Shown here in pieces: positions 1-10,947 of a stretch of 64,000 nucleotides of DNA. The stretch is from Thamnaconus septentrionalis (Eukaryota; Chordata; Actinopteri; Tetraodontiformes; Monacanthidae). Within the stretch, counting starts at the first letter, position 1. Every line of letters starts with the position of its first letter. The position numbers and the translations under genes are program-made. The stretch covers positions 9,366,001 to 9,430,000 of the forward strand of contig CM020516.1 in assembly GCA_009823395.1 (NCBI GenBank). Reading direction: 5' to 3'. Under the pieces are notes generated by a model. The model had not been told where the DNA came from. It searched no databases and saw only the letters and a program-made list of their open reading frames with translations.

Positions 1-285
1 ACAGACAGAATTCAAGCAGCAGATAGCAAGTTGGCCAGATATGACAGAGAGTCGGCTGTTCTTTAAAAGGCAAGGGAAGGGCGACGCTATCTGGCTAAAC
101 CCGCTATCAGCCTTCAAAACAGTCTGATTCAATTACATCCATCATTTTTGGCTGAAAACAGATTAGAGGGGAAAAAAATGAAGCCAGTTTCTCATTGTGC
201 TCTCTAATCGGACACTTCCTGGAGGAGGAGGCAGGAAACGCAATGCATGGTGGGTGAAAAAAGCCACAGGTCAGGGATCACTCAC
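1..285. other. add3 intron, left edge
   Basis: Intronic sequence downstream of add3 coding exon 8. I see no further adducin exon, no RNA gene and no recognisable repeat here. Confidence 0.6.
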
Positions 286-453
286 CAGGTTGTCCAGCAT
301 CCTCATGAGGGACTCAAACTCGGCTTCGCCCACTTTCCACTTGAGCTCGCTGTTGAGGGGAAGCCCAGCTTCGGGGGTCTTTGAGGGCTGCAACTTCTTG
401 CTGTCCAGGAGCGTGAGGTTGCCCACGCCGCCTGAACACCTCAGAGCATTGAC
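286..453 (-). CDS. add3: add3 coding exon 8 (last in window)
   Basis: A 168-nt phase 0-0 exon with acceptor AACTTAG and donor GTGAGTG. It codes for residues 315-370, [20 protein letters not shown] ... [20 protein letters not shown]. The last twelve residues are the highly conserved end of the head; the next adducin exon normally starts GYRTGY and is not present in positions 1-285. The usual ALAGAGGVDNL is here [11 protein letters not shown], an unusual substitution in a normally invariant stretch. Confidence 0.9.
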
Positions 454-3400
454 CTAAGTTTTAAAAAAATGAATAAAATAAAAAATAAGAGGAAACATGG
501 AAATAAAGTTTTGTTATATTGTAGCCACTGGAAACTGTACTATGCACGAGGCAACAGAACCCCCAATAACTGAATTTTATCAAAAAAAAATGGGGAAAAA
601 TATCTAACTTTAAAGTTAAAGATATTTGAAAATCCAAACAAATTATTCATACATGTATTGTAAAATAAACTTTTTAAAGTAAATGAAGAACATTTTTTGT
701 CATTTGTAATGTAACTAAAGACCCACCAAGTGTGATTGTATTTAGCTGACAATAAAAATAAATGAAATCATGCTTCTATGCACCTGGACTTCACAAGCTT
801 GCTGCGAGTGGTACATGTAGTAAAAAGCCTCCTCCACCGTTTCCCCCAAGGCGAGCAGGCCGTGGTTCCTCAGCAGCACCACCTGGAAAACACGGCCGTC
901 GTTCAGCTCATCGTAACCCAATAAAGCGTCGGCGAACAGATCCGGCGGAGCCGCTCAGTTCCAGCGTGAACTGCACGCGGGGCACGAGCGCAGCGTCCTG
1001 AGGTTTGGACTTGAGAATGAGAAGGTGCAAACAAAACAACCGTCTCCCGAGGCTGCAATGAATCTATGAATCTGCTGTTAGTGAGGATAAAGACACACCT
1101 CATTTATTCTTCATGCGCACTCAATAATTCATTTAAATGTCCTAACCATTAGACATGAATAAACTCAGCGCAGCGCGCACATAGTATAATAAGCCCATGA
1201 GATCACAGCAGTGTCACTAATGGAGTTACCCGCTCTGACAGTACCTTGGCAGTCGGGCCCAAAGCTTTCTGGAACTCCACCTTCTCCTCTTTATTATCCA
1301 GGCTACCATGGTAACCGAAGCAGCTCACGTCTCCGAGAAGCAAAGCCTCATGGGAAACGGGCAAGATTCCACATTTCATCGAGGACACCTGTTTGCAGGG
1401 GGATAAAAAAAGCCAAGTCGGTGACGCATCACCATGTAAACACTGGCAGCTTGTGAAATATCGGCTGTGTTCATTTTACAGCCCTGCCTGCCTCAGACTG
1501 CGAGTTAGAAGCTCGTGTGTCTGATTGTAAAATAATTAACAATGGCGGTTTTAACACCCTCCCTCCTCCGCCCTATTGTAAAATTAGCACATGCAGCTTC
1601 TTTAATGGCCCGGAGGCGTACGTACTGCAGCTGTGGCCGGGGTGTGCAAGTGGATGATGCATCTTACGTCCGGGCGCATTGAATAAATGGCGGCGTGAGG
1701 AGCAAACCCAAAGTGCTCGATGCCCAGATCGGTGGTGCCCTGATCCACCACCTCACCGATCATGTTCACTTTCACCTGCAGAAACAGAACAATAGCACAA
1801 ATGATTTTCAGAGGATATTGATCTCGACCGCTTTGCTGAAAACGGCAATATACAGGAGCTGTGCGCCGTCTGTCGTGTTTTTGGTTACACAACGGTCTGC
1901 AAGTGTAACATCAGTCCTTCTATTACTTGTGTGTGCATTTCACATATGAATGCCCAGTGCAAAATCAAATCAGGCTCATGCACGTGTAAGCCACCCTTCA
2001 AATGGCTCAGATTAAAAAAAACAACAACTAACAAACAAAAAACAACAACAACCAGAGGGCCGTTGTGGGTTAATTTCTTTTTAATTTAGCGTGAGAAAAC
2101 ACAGCAATGCGAGCTGCATTCATAACAAAAGTGACAGCATAAGCATGTGTGTATTTAATTTACATCTGAGGGATGATTGTGATTCAAACTCATATCTGGA
2201 GAGAAACCGGAATTGGACTATTTGCTCCTTTGTTTGCAGGAGCTGAACCTGCGAAGGGCAATTAGTTGATAATAAGTGTTGTTGTGATACAGGGAAACAT
2301 ATTTTCCTCACACAAGAAACCTGGTTCAAACAATGTCTTGTCACTTGAAGGTGACTGGAAAATTGCAAATAGTCTTAAAAATAATTGCCTTTTTTTTTTT
2401 TTTTTTTTTTTAGATGACGTCAACCATACACATGACACACAATAGTGATGACAAGCAGTGTTGTTGTGCTCACCAAATTTGCCCCGGTCACTTCAGCGTA
2501 GGACAAACCTTGAGGACTGATGAGAACATGGTCCTGCTCTTTGCTGACACGCACCTGAAACAAAATGAAAAGTTCCCAAGTCTTAAAAAGTCTTTACTGG
2601 TATGGAAAATGTATATACACTCGATCCAGCAGCAGTGTTTCCCCATGTTTTTATCTGTCTTGGTTAAAAAAAGCCAAAGGCATCGTTGCCACAGAGGGTA
2701 AAAATATCTCTGGATATGTATGGAAAAAGTTTCTGACTTTCTCAGGAAATGCATCCACAGAAGAGTATTTCTTTTCACCGTGACAAACTCAAAAATTAGA
2801 GTGTGGGTTGATGCAAACAAGCTTCCCAGGCTTTGTCTTTGGGGAACACTGAGCTTTAGATCTCGACATCACAGGTGTTCAACACAAATGTAAGCGCGAT
2901 TTTCATGCTGTTCGTGACCAGCGAGGCAACTTTTAAACAGCACCATAAATAATTTATGGTTGCGGGAAATAAAGAGCATGTTTCGCTGCCAAAAGAGCGG
3001 AAAGCCTGAAATAAGGATACGTGAGCGTGGTGCGGCATGCAACAAGCGGATGTGCGGAGGGGAGGAGGGACGGGGCGGAAGCTGCACTCACAGTTATGTA
3101 GGAGTTTGTAAATTTGGCCCAGCTGAAGACGTCAATGAGTCGGTAGAGGCTGGCCAGCTTGCAGCGGCTGTGCTTCTCCCCCTTGGTGAAGGAAGGAGAC
3201 TCGACGCCGTACAAGTCATTGACTGGAGTCACCATCCCACAGCCTGGCACAGTGAGAGAAAAAAAAAAACAACATCAGAAAACGGTGACACGTGACAGGG
3301 TTCGCTGACTCTAGGCTGAGAATTCGCCCGTTTTCCAATCGTTCCAGTGTTTTCCAAAGTGCTGCTGACACTTTCTATTCCACATAACAGGTCTTGAGTC

Positions 3401-6267
3401 TCGCACAGAGGTATAAAATTGCAGTCAGTGGAAAGTCAAGCAGTCCAACATTTAAAAAAAAGACAATAGACCAAACACATGACAGCTGCAATTTGTCTCG
3501 CGAGCGCAAGGCTAAAAGCAAAGTATCTGCTGAGTATCTGCAGTGTTAACGTCACGGTTTGAGGACTTAAGCTTTGACTGATACACCTTCGAGGCACTTG
3601 GAAGACATCACATGGGAGACAAGTTCTCTTTTTATTAGTTGTTTGTGAGTAGTTGCCTCTGCAGACCTCCACTGAATGGAATTATTCATCTCCATGAAAC
3701 TAAGAACAGCAATTTGTTTCAGAAAAGGTCATCGTAACCGTGATGAGTAAATAGGGGAAATTTCACAATGGAACTTTGCTTGTGTCAGGAAGAGGACACA
3801 TTTGAGGTGGTCTAAAATGGTGCTATAAATATCAGCCTTCTGTGACATCACAAGCAGATGCCCTCTGAAGAACAGAGCAATTTCTGGGATTTCTGGGCAG
3901 CTCCCTGACAGGCCGGGTATTATTCTTTTTAAAAACATTGGCAGAGTGAATTTCCAAAATATGGGGCCATTGTAAAGCCTCCTTTGACTCATTTAAAGAC
4001 ATTAAAAAAACATTCAATGCATATTGGTGTTTTCCTTTATAAAACAAACGATGCTTCTGTGAGGCTTGAATATCTGCAACTAATGCTTCAAAGAAAAGCA
4101 GTTCCCAGAATTCCCAGAAAGAAACAGAAGGGTATTTTTGGGCTGTACTGCCGTATAAGGGCTTAATGGTACAGTCTCTCATCATTTACAGCCACTTTAG
4201 TTTTGTGAAAAGGCAGGCCTGCCTTCGAGACTTTATGGTTATTTCCTACATGGACTTTATCCAAACACTAGCAGGTTTTTAAAATTTGCCTTTTCTGCTC
4301 GGGGCTGCTCGACAAACACCCGAGAAAGCAGAGGTAAAAAGGTTACGCAATCATAATTAGCTTTGCACACTGCCGTAATGTATTACTAAAACCCCGGTCA
4401 TGAGGGCTACCTAATTGAAATCCTGACAATGAAGAACGCTGTCGACTACTTTCTGCCTTTTCGGCACTTTCGGGGTTGCTCAGTGTCACAAGAGTTTGAC
4501 AATTCAGCATCTGACAATGAAGATATTCAGCTTGCATAAAGCACTTGGACGGAGAGCGCGCTGAATAACAATGGGACCAAGAAGACAGACAGACACACAC
4601 AAACAAACAAACACACACTCACTGATGGGTGAAGTCAGGGGACCGGCTCCTCCCAAGAAGCTCGCCATGACCAGGTCAGCAATCTGCCTCAGAGCCAGGA
4701 GACCTGTGGGGTTGTTGCCCTTGGTCAGCTGGTCCTGGATCAGGCCTTCCAGCTCATCCTTGAACACCTGCAGCAAGAAGAAGGCAGGTTTTTGCTTTTT
4801 ACGTGGAAGTTTATAAGACGTGAGAAAAGCCACTGCAAAAGTCCAGTGAACAAAAGACTCTTATTACAACAGTGTACAAATCAAGTCAGTAGGCCTTTGG
4901 CTGTAACAGAAGCCTGGGCCGGGGGATTAACATTAACAAGTGGCCATCAATCCTTTCATCGGCTCTGAATCTTAAAGCAACTTTTCTTTTCCCCACTGTG
5001 CGCCGCTGCTACATGAGAGCATTCTGCCTCATCCGCCTGCAGCTTCCATGACGACGAGATGAGCTCCACTTGTTGTGCCAGTTATATAATCACAGATAAG
5101 TGGGCTGGTTTCGGTGCACTCCACTGCATGCGGCTGCGTTCTCCTTGCTGGTCTTGGTTGCTTATCTCAGGGCACAGACGCAGCTGGACAGTTGATCACG
5201 AGCCAAGGACAATTTGTGCTATCCGTAAATCAATTGCGATACAAAAATCGGGAGATGTGACAAAACCCACGTCGTGATCAATCTTCATTTGGCATCGAAT
5301 CTGCGTTTCAGAGGAATCCGAAGGATTGCGTCAGTAAATGCATAAATAACAAACGACCGCCACCGACGCTCGCTGGAGCATCTTGGAGCTTGTTACTTAC
5401 TTTCGACAGCATTTGAGGAATGTTTGCCTGTGCAGAAAGTCAATACACAAGCACTTGTGTTGTCACAGCGTCAAGTTCTAAATCAGGACTGGGCGAAACT
5501 GTCAAATTATTATGTAACTTTATTGGCTATCGGTCAAAAGAATCAAGTGGTTGGATGTTCACTGTAAAACAGATTATAAAGACAAAATGAGAAGCCTACA
5601 GTGTTTGCCTCAGAGTAGCCTAAGAATCGAACATTGTTTCACATTCTTTTCTTGCAATGGCTCTGAGCAAACATCCATGACTAAAGTTACTTTTTTCTAA
5701 CATATAATAAATGGCTCATAATAAATGAATCACATTACGCATGACGAAAGGAGTCTTAAGACTTTCTGGAACTGATTTGTTTTGGTTGAGAGCTTTCATG
5801 GTGCAGAATGCTAAAAGTAAACCGACAGATGCAACTACCCAGACACTTTACCAGCAAAAGCATCAGCAGCTCTAATGCAACAGCAGCCGTAATATGGAGG
5901 CTGTAGTAATATACAGCCGAGTGCATTCGAATGGCCTTCGCAAACACACACAAGAATGGAAAAAAAAAAGGCAGCTCAGTCGGTCTTATGTGAAGCTTTA
6001 CTCTGTCTCTCTGGGTTTTGAAAAGCTCTTTCCGTGACTCATACGCTGTGAAAGTGTGCGTGGGAGGGCTTAATAAGGGCGCCGCCGGCTACGTACTGGA
6101 CTCTGCAGGATCTGGGTGACCCTCTTCTTCTGCTCCATCATACTGAAGTCCTGCCTCAGGTCCGGCGACATGGCTCTGTTGCGGAGGGACTCGGGGTCGC
6201 CGCCATCCACCCGGTCCAGGGGCAAGGTGAGCGAGCCCGCCGCCGGCCTCACCTCCACCATGCTCAT
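286..6267 (-). CDS. add3: gamma-adducin-like gene, 5' eight coding exons (gene continues off left edge)
   Basis: CDS is join of 6097-6267, 4623-4767, 3092-3243, 2474-2554, 1626-1775, 1245-1388, 784-882 and 286-453, read on the minus strand; 1110 nt, 370 codons, all junctions in phase. Adducins are cytoplasmic membrane-skeleton proteins that cap actin barbed ends and recruit spectrin to actin at the cell cortex. The exons cover the N-terminal leader and the globular head domain, which has a class II aldolase fold but no known enzyme activity. Family hallmarks include [20 protein letters not shown] near residue 33, [55 protein letters not shown] and [18 protein letters not shown]. The [10 protein letters not shown] stretch and the GILPxSxExLLLGDV stretch fit ADD3 better than ADD1 or ADD2. 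Neck and tail (with the C-terminal MARCKS-like basic motif) are outside the window. Which teleost ohnolog (a or b) cannot be decided. Start chosen at 6267, the first ATG after the splice acceptor. Confidence 0.9.
784..882 (-). CDS. add3: add3 coding exon 7
   Basis: A 99-nt phase 0-0 exon with TTTTCCAG acceptor and GTGCAT donor. It codes for [20 protein letters not shown] then [13 protein letters not shown] (282-314). RNHGxxALGExVEEAF is the most recognisable adducin/aldolase-like signature in the gene. Confidence 0.92.
1245..1388 (-). CDS. add3: add3 coding exon 6
   Basis: A 144-nt phase 0-0 exon, acceptor CAAACAG, donor GTACTG. It codes for 48 residues (234-281), from [20 protein letters not shown] to [13 protein letters not shown]. 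The middle ([15 protein letters not shown]) departs from the common adducin VAYYDYQGSL text, suggesting a relatively fast-evolving copy. Confidence 0.92.
1626..1775 (-). CDS. add3: add3 coding exon 5
   Basis: A 150-nt phase 0-0 exon, acceptor TTTCTGCAG, donor GTACGT. It codes for residues 184-233: [35 protein letters not shown] and [15 protein letters not shown]. The HxH in IHLHTP sits where true class II aldolases carry metal-binding histidines; adducins keep the fold but are not known to be enzymes. Confidence 0.92.
2474..2554 (-). CDS. add3: add3 coding exon 4
   Basis: An 81-nt phase 0-0 exon with TTTCAG acceptor and GTGAGC donor. It codes for 27 residues, [16 protein letters not shown] then [11 protein letters not shown] (157-183), a beta-strand-rich part of the head domain conserved in all adducins. 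Confidence 0.9.
3092..3243 (-). CDS. add3: add3 coding exon 3
   Basis: Acceptor TGCCAG, donor GTGAGTG; 152 nt, phase 1 to 0. It codes for [18 protein letters not shown] followed by [17 protein letters not shown] and [10 protein letters not shown] (residues 106-156). This is the start of the aldolase-like head. The usual ADD3 text reads FGWAHLANTYIS here, so this copy is somewhat diverged ([12 protein letters not shown]). Confidence 0.9.
3244..4622 (-). other. add3 intron between coding exons 2 and 3
   Basis: A 1.4 kb intron. It holds a TGTGACATCACAAG palindrome (about 3840) like that seen in three other places in the window, and a loose inverted pair (TTCTGGGATTTCTGGG near 3880; its near-complement near 4110). 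A CA/AAAC-rich low-complexity run (about 4585-4620) abuts the splice donor. No coding exon recognised. Confidence 0.5.
4623..4767 (-). CDS. add3: add3 coding exon 2
   Basis: Acceptor TTGCTGCAG, donor GTGAGTG; 145 nt in phase 0 to 1. It codes for residues 58-105 ([20 protein letters not shown], then [14 protein letters not shown]) and splits a Ser codon (A|GC) with the next exon. The [16 protein letters not shown] block corresponds to the ADD3 segment with [13 protein letters not shown], one of the better isoform discriminators. Confidence 0.9.
4768..6096 (-). other. add3 intron between coding exons 1 and 2
   Basis: A 1.3 kb intron with a polypyrimidine-type acceptor. No repeat family or additional exon recognised; the short open frames are uninformative. 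Confidence 0.5.
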
Positions 6268-6287
6268 GCTGTCGCTGCACCCGACCT
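6097..6287 (-). CDS. add3: add3 first coding exon (start codon at 6267)
   Basis: A TTTTGCAG acceptor ends at 6288, and 20 nt of 5' UTR precede the ATG at 6265-6267. The exon codes for residues 1-57, beginning [11 protein letters not shown] and ending VTQILQSP, and closes in phase 0 on a GTACGT donor. A second ATG lies two codons later (MSM), so initiation could slip to residue 3. An upstream ATG in the same frame (near 6318) lies on the intron side of the acceptor and is not used if the exon is spliced as drawn. The leader before [10 protein letters not shown] is variable in adducins, whereas MSPDLRQDF is strongly conserved. Confidence 0.9.
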
Positions 6288-6654
6288 CTGCAAAAGGAGG
6301 GGAGTGGGAGAAAAACAACTTGCCTCACGCTCGTGCTGTCAAGGCAACGGGTTTGTTGTCTGGAGGCCGCTTTGCCTCTGCTGTGGTGACTCATGTAATT
6401 ACAGTGACGGAGACAAAAAAAAAAAGTGTGGGGAACATTGTCATATTGTCATATGACGGATGCAGGGGTCTTTCGGATGCAAAGCAGGATGAGTCAGACA
6501 CAGCTGCTGTGGAATATCCTGAGACGGCACACAGGTTTAATTTTCGTGTGTGGGAGAGATTTGTGTGCACAAACTCAACAGCTTTTCGCCTTCAAAAGTG
6601 TTTACGCCTCCTCACACAGACAAAGGCCGGCTCGTAAAGTGAGAGCGAGGAGGT

Positions 6655-7219
6655 GTGTGACTCTCCGGACAGCACAAGCACGCAGGGAGCTCGGCTGGGG
6701 ACTGCAAAGAGTGATCAACACGGCCCAGAAGATAGCGGGTTGCTCTCTGGCCAGCCTGGCGGACGTCGCTAGCTCTCGCTACCAAAGCAGAGCTATCAAC
6801 ATGATAATGATAATGACAATGACATCATCAAAGACTCCTCTCACCCTGGTAACCACCTGTTTGAGCCCTCCAGGCGGCAATACACGTCACACCAAAGGCC
6901 AGACAAACAGGCTAAGAGACAGTTTCTCCCCGAGAGCAATATCCACAATGAGAAATATCAACATAACTTACTGCCAACACTGTTACACTCTCTCCATTGC
7001 ACTATTTACTGTTCATATACTCTCCACTTGCACTATCAAACTGCTACACCCTGTCTATTCGCACTATTCACCGTCATTTTATATCTGCATTGCTATTCTT
7101 AAAAATTATAAACAAATATTTGTAAACTATTGTAACTGCTATTTTAAAGACATCATCTTTAGGGAGCAGCTGTTCAAATTTCGTTGTGTACAATAATGAC
7201 AATAAAGGTGATTCTGAAG
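6655..7219 (+). mobile_element. 5'-truncated L2-like non-LTR retrotransposon (LINE) 3' end
   Basis: The plus-strand translation has the reverse-transcriptase C-terminal tail typical of fish L2/Rex-type LINEs: QRVINTAQKIAGCSLASLAD, then TRHTKGQTNRLRDSFSPRAI and a stop-terminated tail. It is followed by an AT-rich 3' UTR with repeated TTGCACTAT motifs and a terminal AATAAAGGTGATTCTGAAG instead of a long poly-A. The copy is 5'-truncated and damaged, so it is not active. It sits in the first intron of add3, antisense to that gene. Exact 5' limit is uncertain. Confidence 0.75.
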
Positions 7220-7687
7220 TAACGAACAAAAAGGTAGACCCTGATGCAAACGAGCAGGAGTGGCGCACAACACCTTTTTTCCTCTCTTTTTAGCGCCGAC
7301 GTGCTACCTGGATGGTGGAGGAGGAGGGGCGGAGGGATACGAGCCAGGACTCCTTACTTTAACAGAGCGGGTAATGGGGGTGGGGAAAGTTTCCCCGCTC
7401 GAACAAACAATATAAACGCTTTTATTAGTTCTTTAAACTGCGTCATGGGTCCAAGGCACCGCTCGCTTAGCGTCAAATTACAAGTCGAAGCCATTTATAC
7501 CTCTCTTTAGTTAACGCGGGACTGGAGAAGAGGTGGTGGTGGTGGTGGGAGGGGGACGCTGGCCAGAGCAACACACTTTGATTCGTCGAGCTCCATTTAA
7601 AAAAAAAAAAAAAACGAAGTTCGCGAGGGAGATAAACGGTAACTTACATTGAAAACTAATCTAAACAAAACAAAAAAAAGTTTTTAC

Positions 7688-7850
7688 CTGGAACGAAACG
7701 CTCTCAGTTGGCGACTGTCCCCCGGGGGCGGTAGGGTGTCGAAATACTCCGACAGAGACTCCCAAATACAAAAGAAAAGAAAACAACGGGGTGAGTGAGG
7801 CGAAAAGTAAAAGCGGGCGCAGATGTTGCTAGGCACGGTACGGATGCATG
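7688..7850 (-). other. add3: probable non-coding first exon of add3
   Basis: On the minus strand, GTTTCGTTCCAG is followed by a good donor, GTAAAAAC, with the junction between 7687 and 7688. The coding exon at 6287 opens with a splice acceptor 20 nt before the ATG, so at least one upstream non-coding exon must exist. This is the best donor upstream. The upper limit (transcription start) is a guess; no clear TATA box is visible. Confidence 0.4.
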
Positions 7851-8270
7851 GTGACGAAGAATTTTTTTCTAAGGGGGTTGGGGGGGTTAGTGAGCAACTT
7901 GATGCTGCTACAGTATCCTGCCGCGGTCTCTCCAAACACTTGGAGAAGAGAGGAGGAGGAGGAGAAGAAGAAGAAGAGCGGCTGCGTGCATGGGAGAGGA
8001 TGTGGGTGTGTTTGTGTGGGAAAGCAGAAAAAAAAAAAAAAAGACCATGTGACTTCACTCATCCGCCCACCGGGCCTTATGTATGCAGCGGGACAAAAGA
8101 ATGGCCACTCAGGATCAGCTCTGTCCCCCCCACCACCTCTATTTTTCCAGGGCTTTCTCTTTCTCAGACCTGTATGCACTTCGCGGGAGCGCGCACCGCC
8201 GGAACTTCGGAGCGCTTCGGCAACGCGGAGACTAGCATGGTTGAACACGATACATTTCTTTGTCACTAAC
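7690..8270 (-). promoter_or_regulatory. probable add3 promoter region
   Basis: GC-rich stretches (GGGGGCGG-like near 7727, GCGCACCGCCGG near 8190) and purine-rich GGAGGA runs lie directly upstream of the inferred first-exon donor. This is inferred from position and composition only. Confidence 0.3.
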
Positions 8271-8409
8271 TAACTATCACGATATATAGTCGTCAGTGTT
8301 TCATCAAACTCCGGAGCACTGAGCGTATCGCTGTGATCTTAAAATACATTTCTGAGGGCAGCTTGCGTTTTCAATTAGACGTTGACCTCTACAAAATAGT
8401 AATAAGAGG

Positions 8410-8465
8410 GGTGCGTGCATTTCTCGGCAACAGTAATTTTGACACTGTCGAGAAATGCACGCGTC
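8410..8465 (+). other. hairpin 1: 14-bp perfect stem
   Basis: GCGTGCATTTCTCG at 8413-8426 is the exact reverse complement of CGAGAAATGCACGC at 8449-8462. After a 3-nt bulge (GCA) the stem continues with ACAG/CTGT, leaving a loop of about 11 nt. One G-C pair plus two wobble pairs extend its base. The size fits a microRNA precursor, but a foldback element cannot be excluded; no known microRNA was recognised. Confidence 0.45.
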
Positions 8466-8492
8466 GCTTGTCTGAACCAGCTGAGCAATACA

Positions 8493-8577
8493 GTGATTCA
8501 AACGTTCTGTGTCCAGTCAGAAGTGTACAAAATACCAGCTGCTTTGCACTTCTGACTGGACACAGAAAGTTTGACAC
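8493..8577 (+). other. hairpin 2: 21-bp perfect stem, extended to about 31 pairs
   Basis: The 21-mer at 8505-8525 (TTCTGTGTCC...AGAAGTG) is the exact reverse complement of 8547-8567, with a 21-nt loop (8526-8546). The stem continues past one mismatch into TCAAAC/GTTTGA and, after a 2-nt bulge, GTG/CAC. The overall length of about 77-85 nt and the imperfect base fit a microRNA precursor. It lies about 40 nt after hairpin 1. No known family recognised; a young foldback repeat is the main alternative. Confidence 0.5.
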
Positions 8578-9746
8578 CTACCGACCTACATTTCAAATCA
8601 AATCGTACGGTGAGATGACTGCATATGCTTTATTTTTTGACAGATCATGTTTGAAACATCAAAGTCATCTTCAGATACATGCAAATCTCAGCAGGCAAGC
8701 AGATCTCTGCGTGACACCGGATCAGCGACCTTATTCTCTCTGCGTGTCGCTGTCTCGGATGTCTCGCCAGGAGCTTGTTACAGAGTTGTTTTATTTCCTC
8801 GTTGAGGATTTGAAGTGTGTGATTTTCACCCTCCCTCCTCCTCTCTTCATTAATCTTATTCTCCCTGTGCTTGTATGCGTGATTCATTAACTCCTGCCAC
8901 TCGGTTGCACAAATAACTGAGGTACTCCGGTTCCTGCCGCACATCAGAAGGTTTTTTCATCAAAGCCGCATGGCCCAGCCAAAACAGAAAACTTCACAGT
9001 GAAAACAGTGTTTCCTCAACTTTAAAGAAGAGACTGAGGGAAAGTAAAAAATATCTCAAAAACTAGAAGTTTTCTGTCATGAACTAGTAATCAGAGAAAA
9101 CAACTCTGCATCATATTTTCACCAACAGTTGGACAATTTATGATTTAGCGCAAAAGGGATTTTTCCTTTACACTTCATTAAAGTAAAATTATACCGAATA
9201 ATGCAGTCTTGTGACCACTTGGTCCAGAAAAGGCTGCTTTTCTTATTTGACTGCTGAGATTTCTATTCCGAAGTTTCCAAATGTTTCATTACTAGTGGGT
9301 TTCTGTTTTAGTTTTAGTGAAAGCAGAAGAGAAGTGCAGCAAGAAAAGCCACAGAAAACAGCGATGAGAGCATGTGCTAGCCTATTTCCTTCTAAAGAGA
9401 TAAAGATAGACGCCGCAGGGGAAACTGTTTTAGCGAAAGTGGATTTTATTTTGATATTAAATGCAGAGCAGAAAAGGAAGAAAAAACAAGACTTATCTGA
9501 TATGGAAGCAGCATATTTAGGATGGATTCAGTTTGACATGCCAAGTTTGACATTTGTATGTGAAAATAAAAGAACAAAGAGCAACTTTAAGCCTACGTAA
9601 AGCTGTGCAGATGTTTCAATGGCAAAACATCAACTTTGCTTTTCAGTCTCGGTGGTTCTGCATTGCAACATTTAATTGTGCTTGCTTTAAAAGAAATGAA
9701 CTACTACATTTATCATTTGTCTATCATCCTGCACCAGGCTCACCCT

Positions 9747-9748
<2 letters not shown>

Positions 9749-9779
<31 letters not shown>
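9749..9779. repeat. (CA)n microsatellite
   Basis: Uninterrupted CA dinucleotide run of about 15 units. Confidence 0.95.
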
Positions 9780-9781
<2 letters not shown>

Positions 9782-10908
9782 CCTTTCAAAAACATCTCGA
9801 TTTTGGGGAGTAAGAGCGAGAAGGACTGTATCACTGACTGACATAACAATTCCAGGAAACGGAGTGGAGTCTGGGAGGCGGGGCAGATATGTGGACATTT
9901 GGGTTGATGTAATGAAAACCAGAACTTTCTCACTCCAGAGCTGTGTGACCCCCAAAACCCCCTGAAAGCTGGCCTCTCTTTTTCTGGCAGACTTCCCACC
10001 AAAATCACATACAGGCTGAAATATCTGCACTCAGACGCACATGCACGCAGCAACATCCTCCCTCCTGCACGCCCTCGCAGTCTCGCTGACTGTTTGAACT
10101 TTCCAGTGAGGGCAGTCTGTCTTGGAAGCATTGACCAAATGTCACGTGTTGTTAGCCCACGTCTCATTAACAGAGATTACTGCCAGGGGTACAGATGCCC
10201 ACAGATAAAAGCATACCTTTGTCTCTGCACAGGTCAGCCACCCCACTGGAATTGGCACATGTCAAACACATGCATAAATCAATTAGGAAAAAAAAAAAAA
10301 GTACATCAAAGTTATTTGCACTTACTTTGTGCAGTATCGGAAATGTTTCAGTGCCATTAACTAATAGAAAATAAAAGGAATAATAGAAATGACTTGTTAT
10401 TGTCTAACTTCATTAGTTGTATTACATAAACTGAAAGATTATACGACCTAGTTTAACCTAAAAGTGGCTTCACTTTGTTGTTTTTGCTCTGACCCACTTT
10501 CCTAAAGCATACAGGCCCATGCCGGGTAATTAAAAAAATGCAAAAAAGAATTCACGCGGCAGCACCAGTCGTTTCTTATTACGGGTGCTTTCTTCCTCGT
10601 CATCAAAACCCAGCACCCAAGTTCAGGCCGTGTCGGGCCAGCAGTTTGGAGATTTGCACTAATGTAGCCCGGAGCTCTTTGCCTCTAGCAGTGACGAGGA
10701 GCAGGTACAGAGATCTGGTAACTGCGCTTTTTTTTTTCTTAATCAGAACCCTCTGACAACACATATACATTCGGCACAGCTCCCTCAAGAGTGATGAAAG
10801 CCTTCAAACAACTTTGACTCTTGCGGTAGAAGACCCCGAGAACTTCAGAAGTGTAAAATAAGGCGACTTCTAACTCTGTCTGCAGGCTTGAAACCATGAT
10901 GAGGCAAA

Positions 10909-10947
10909 AAAGAGAAAGAAGCAAAGAAAGAAAGAAAGAAAGAAAAG
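10909..10947. repeat. (GAAA)n microsatellite
   Basis: AGAGAAAGAAGCAAAG followed by five GAAA units; imperfect at its left end. Confidence 0.85.

Noticed and set aside
3832..4185. 117-codon minus-strand frame in an add3 intron as an extra exon
   Set aside because: No matching adducin segment exists; flanking exons already join in phase without it.
6426..7196. 256-codon plus-strand frame as a possible gene
   Set aside because: The right part is a 5'-truncated LINE tail and the left part is add3 intron read through; not a gene.
7823..8273. Three overlapping frames upstream of add3 (148, 145 and 141 codons)
   Set aside because: Low-complexity Lys/Glu/Pro/Ser runs from purine/pyrimidine tracts in the promoter region.
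8333..8890. 185-codon plus-strand frame covering both hairpins
   Set aside because: Its middle is simply the hairpin arms read as protein (the mirrored segments encode unrelated peptides), with no family resemblance.
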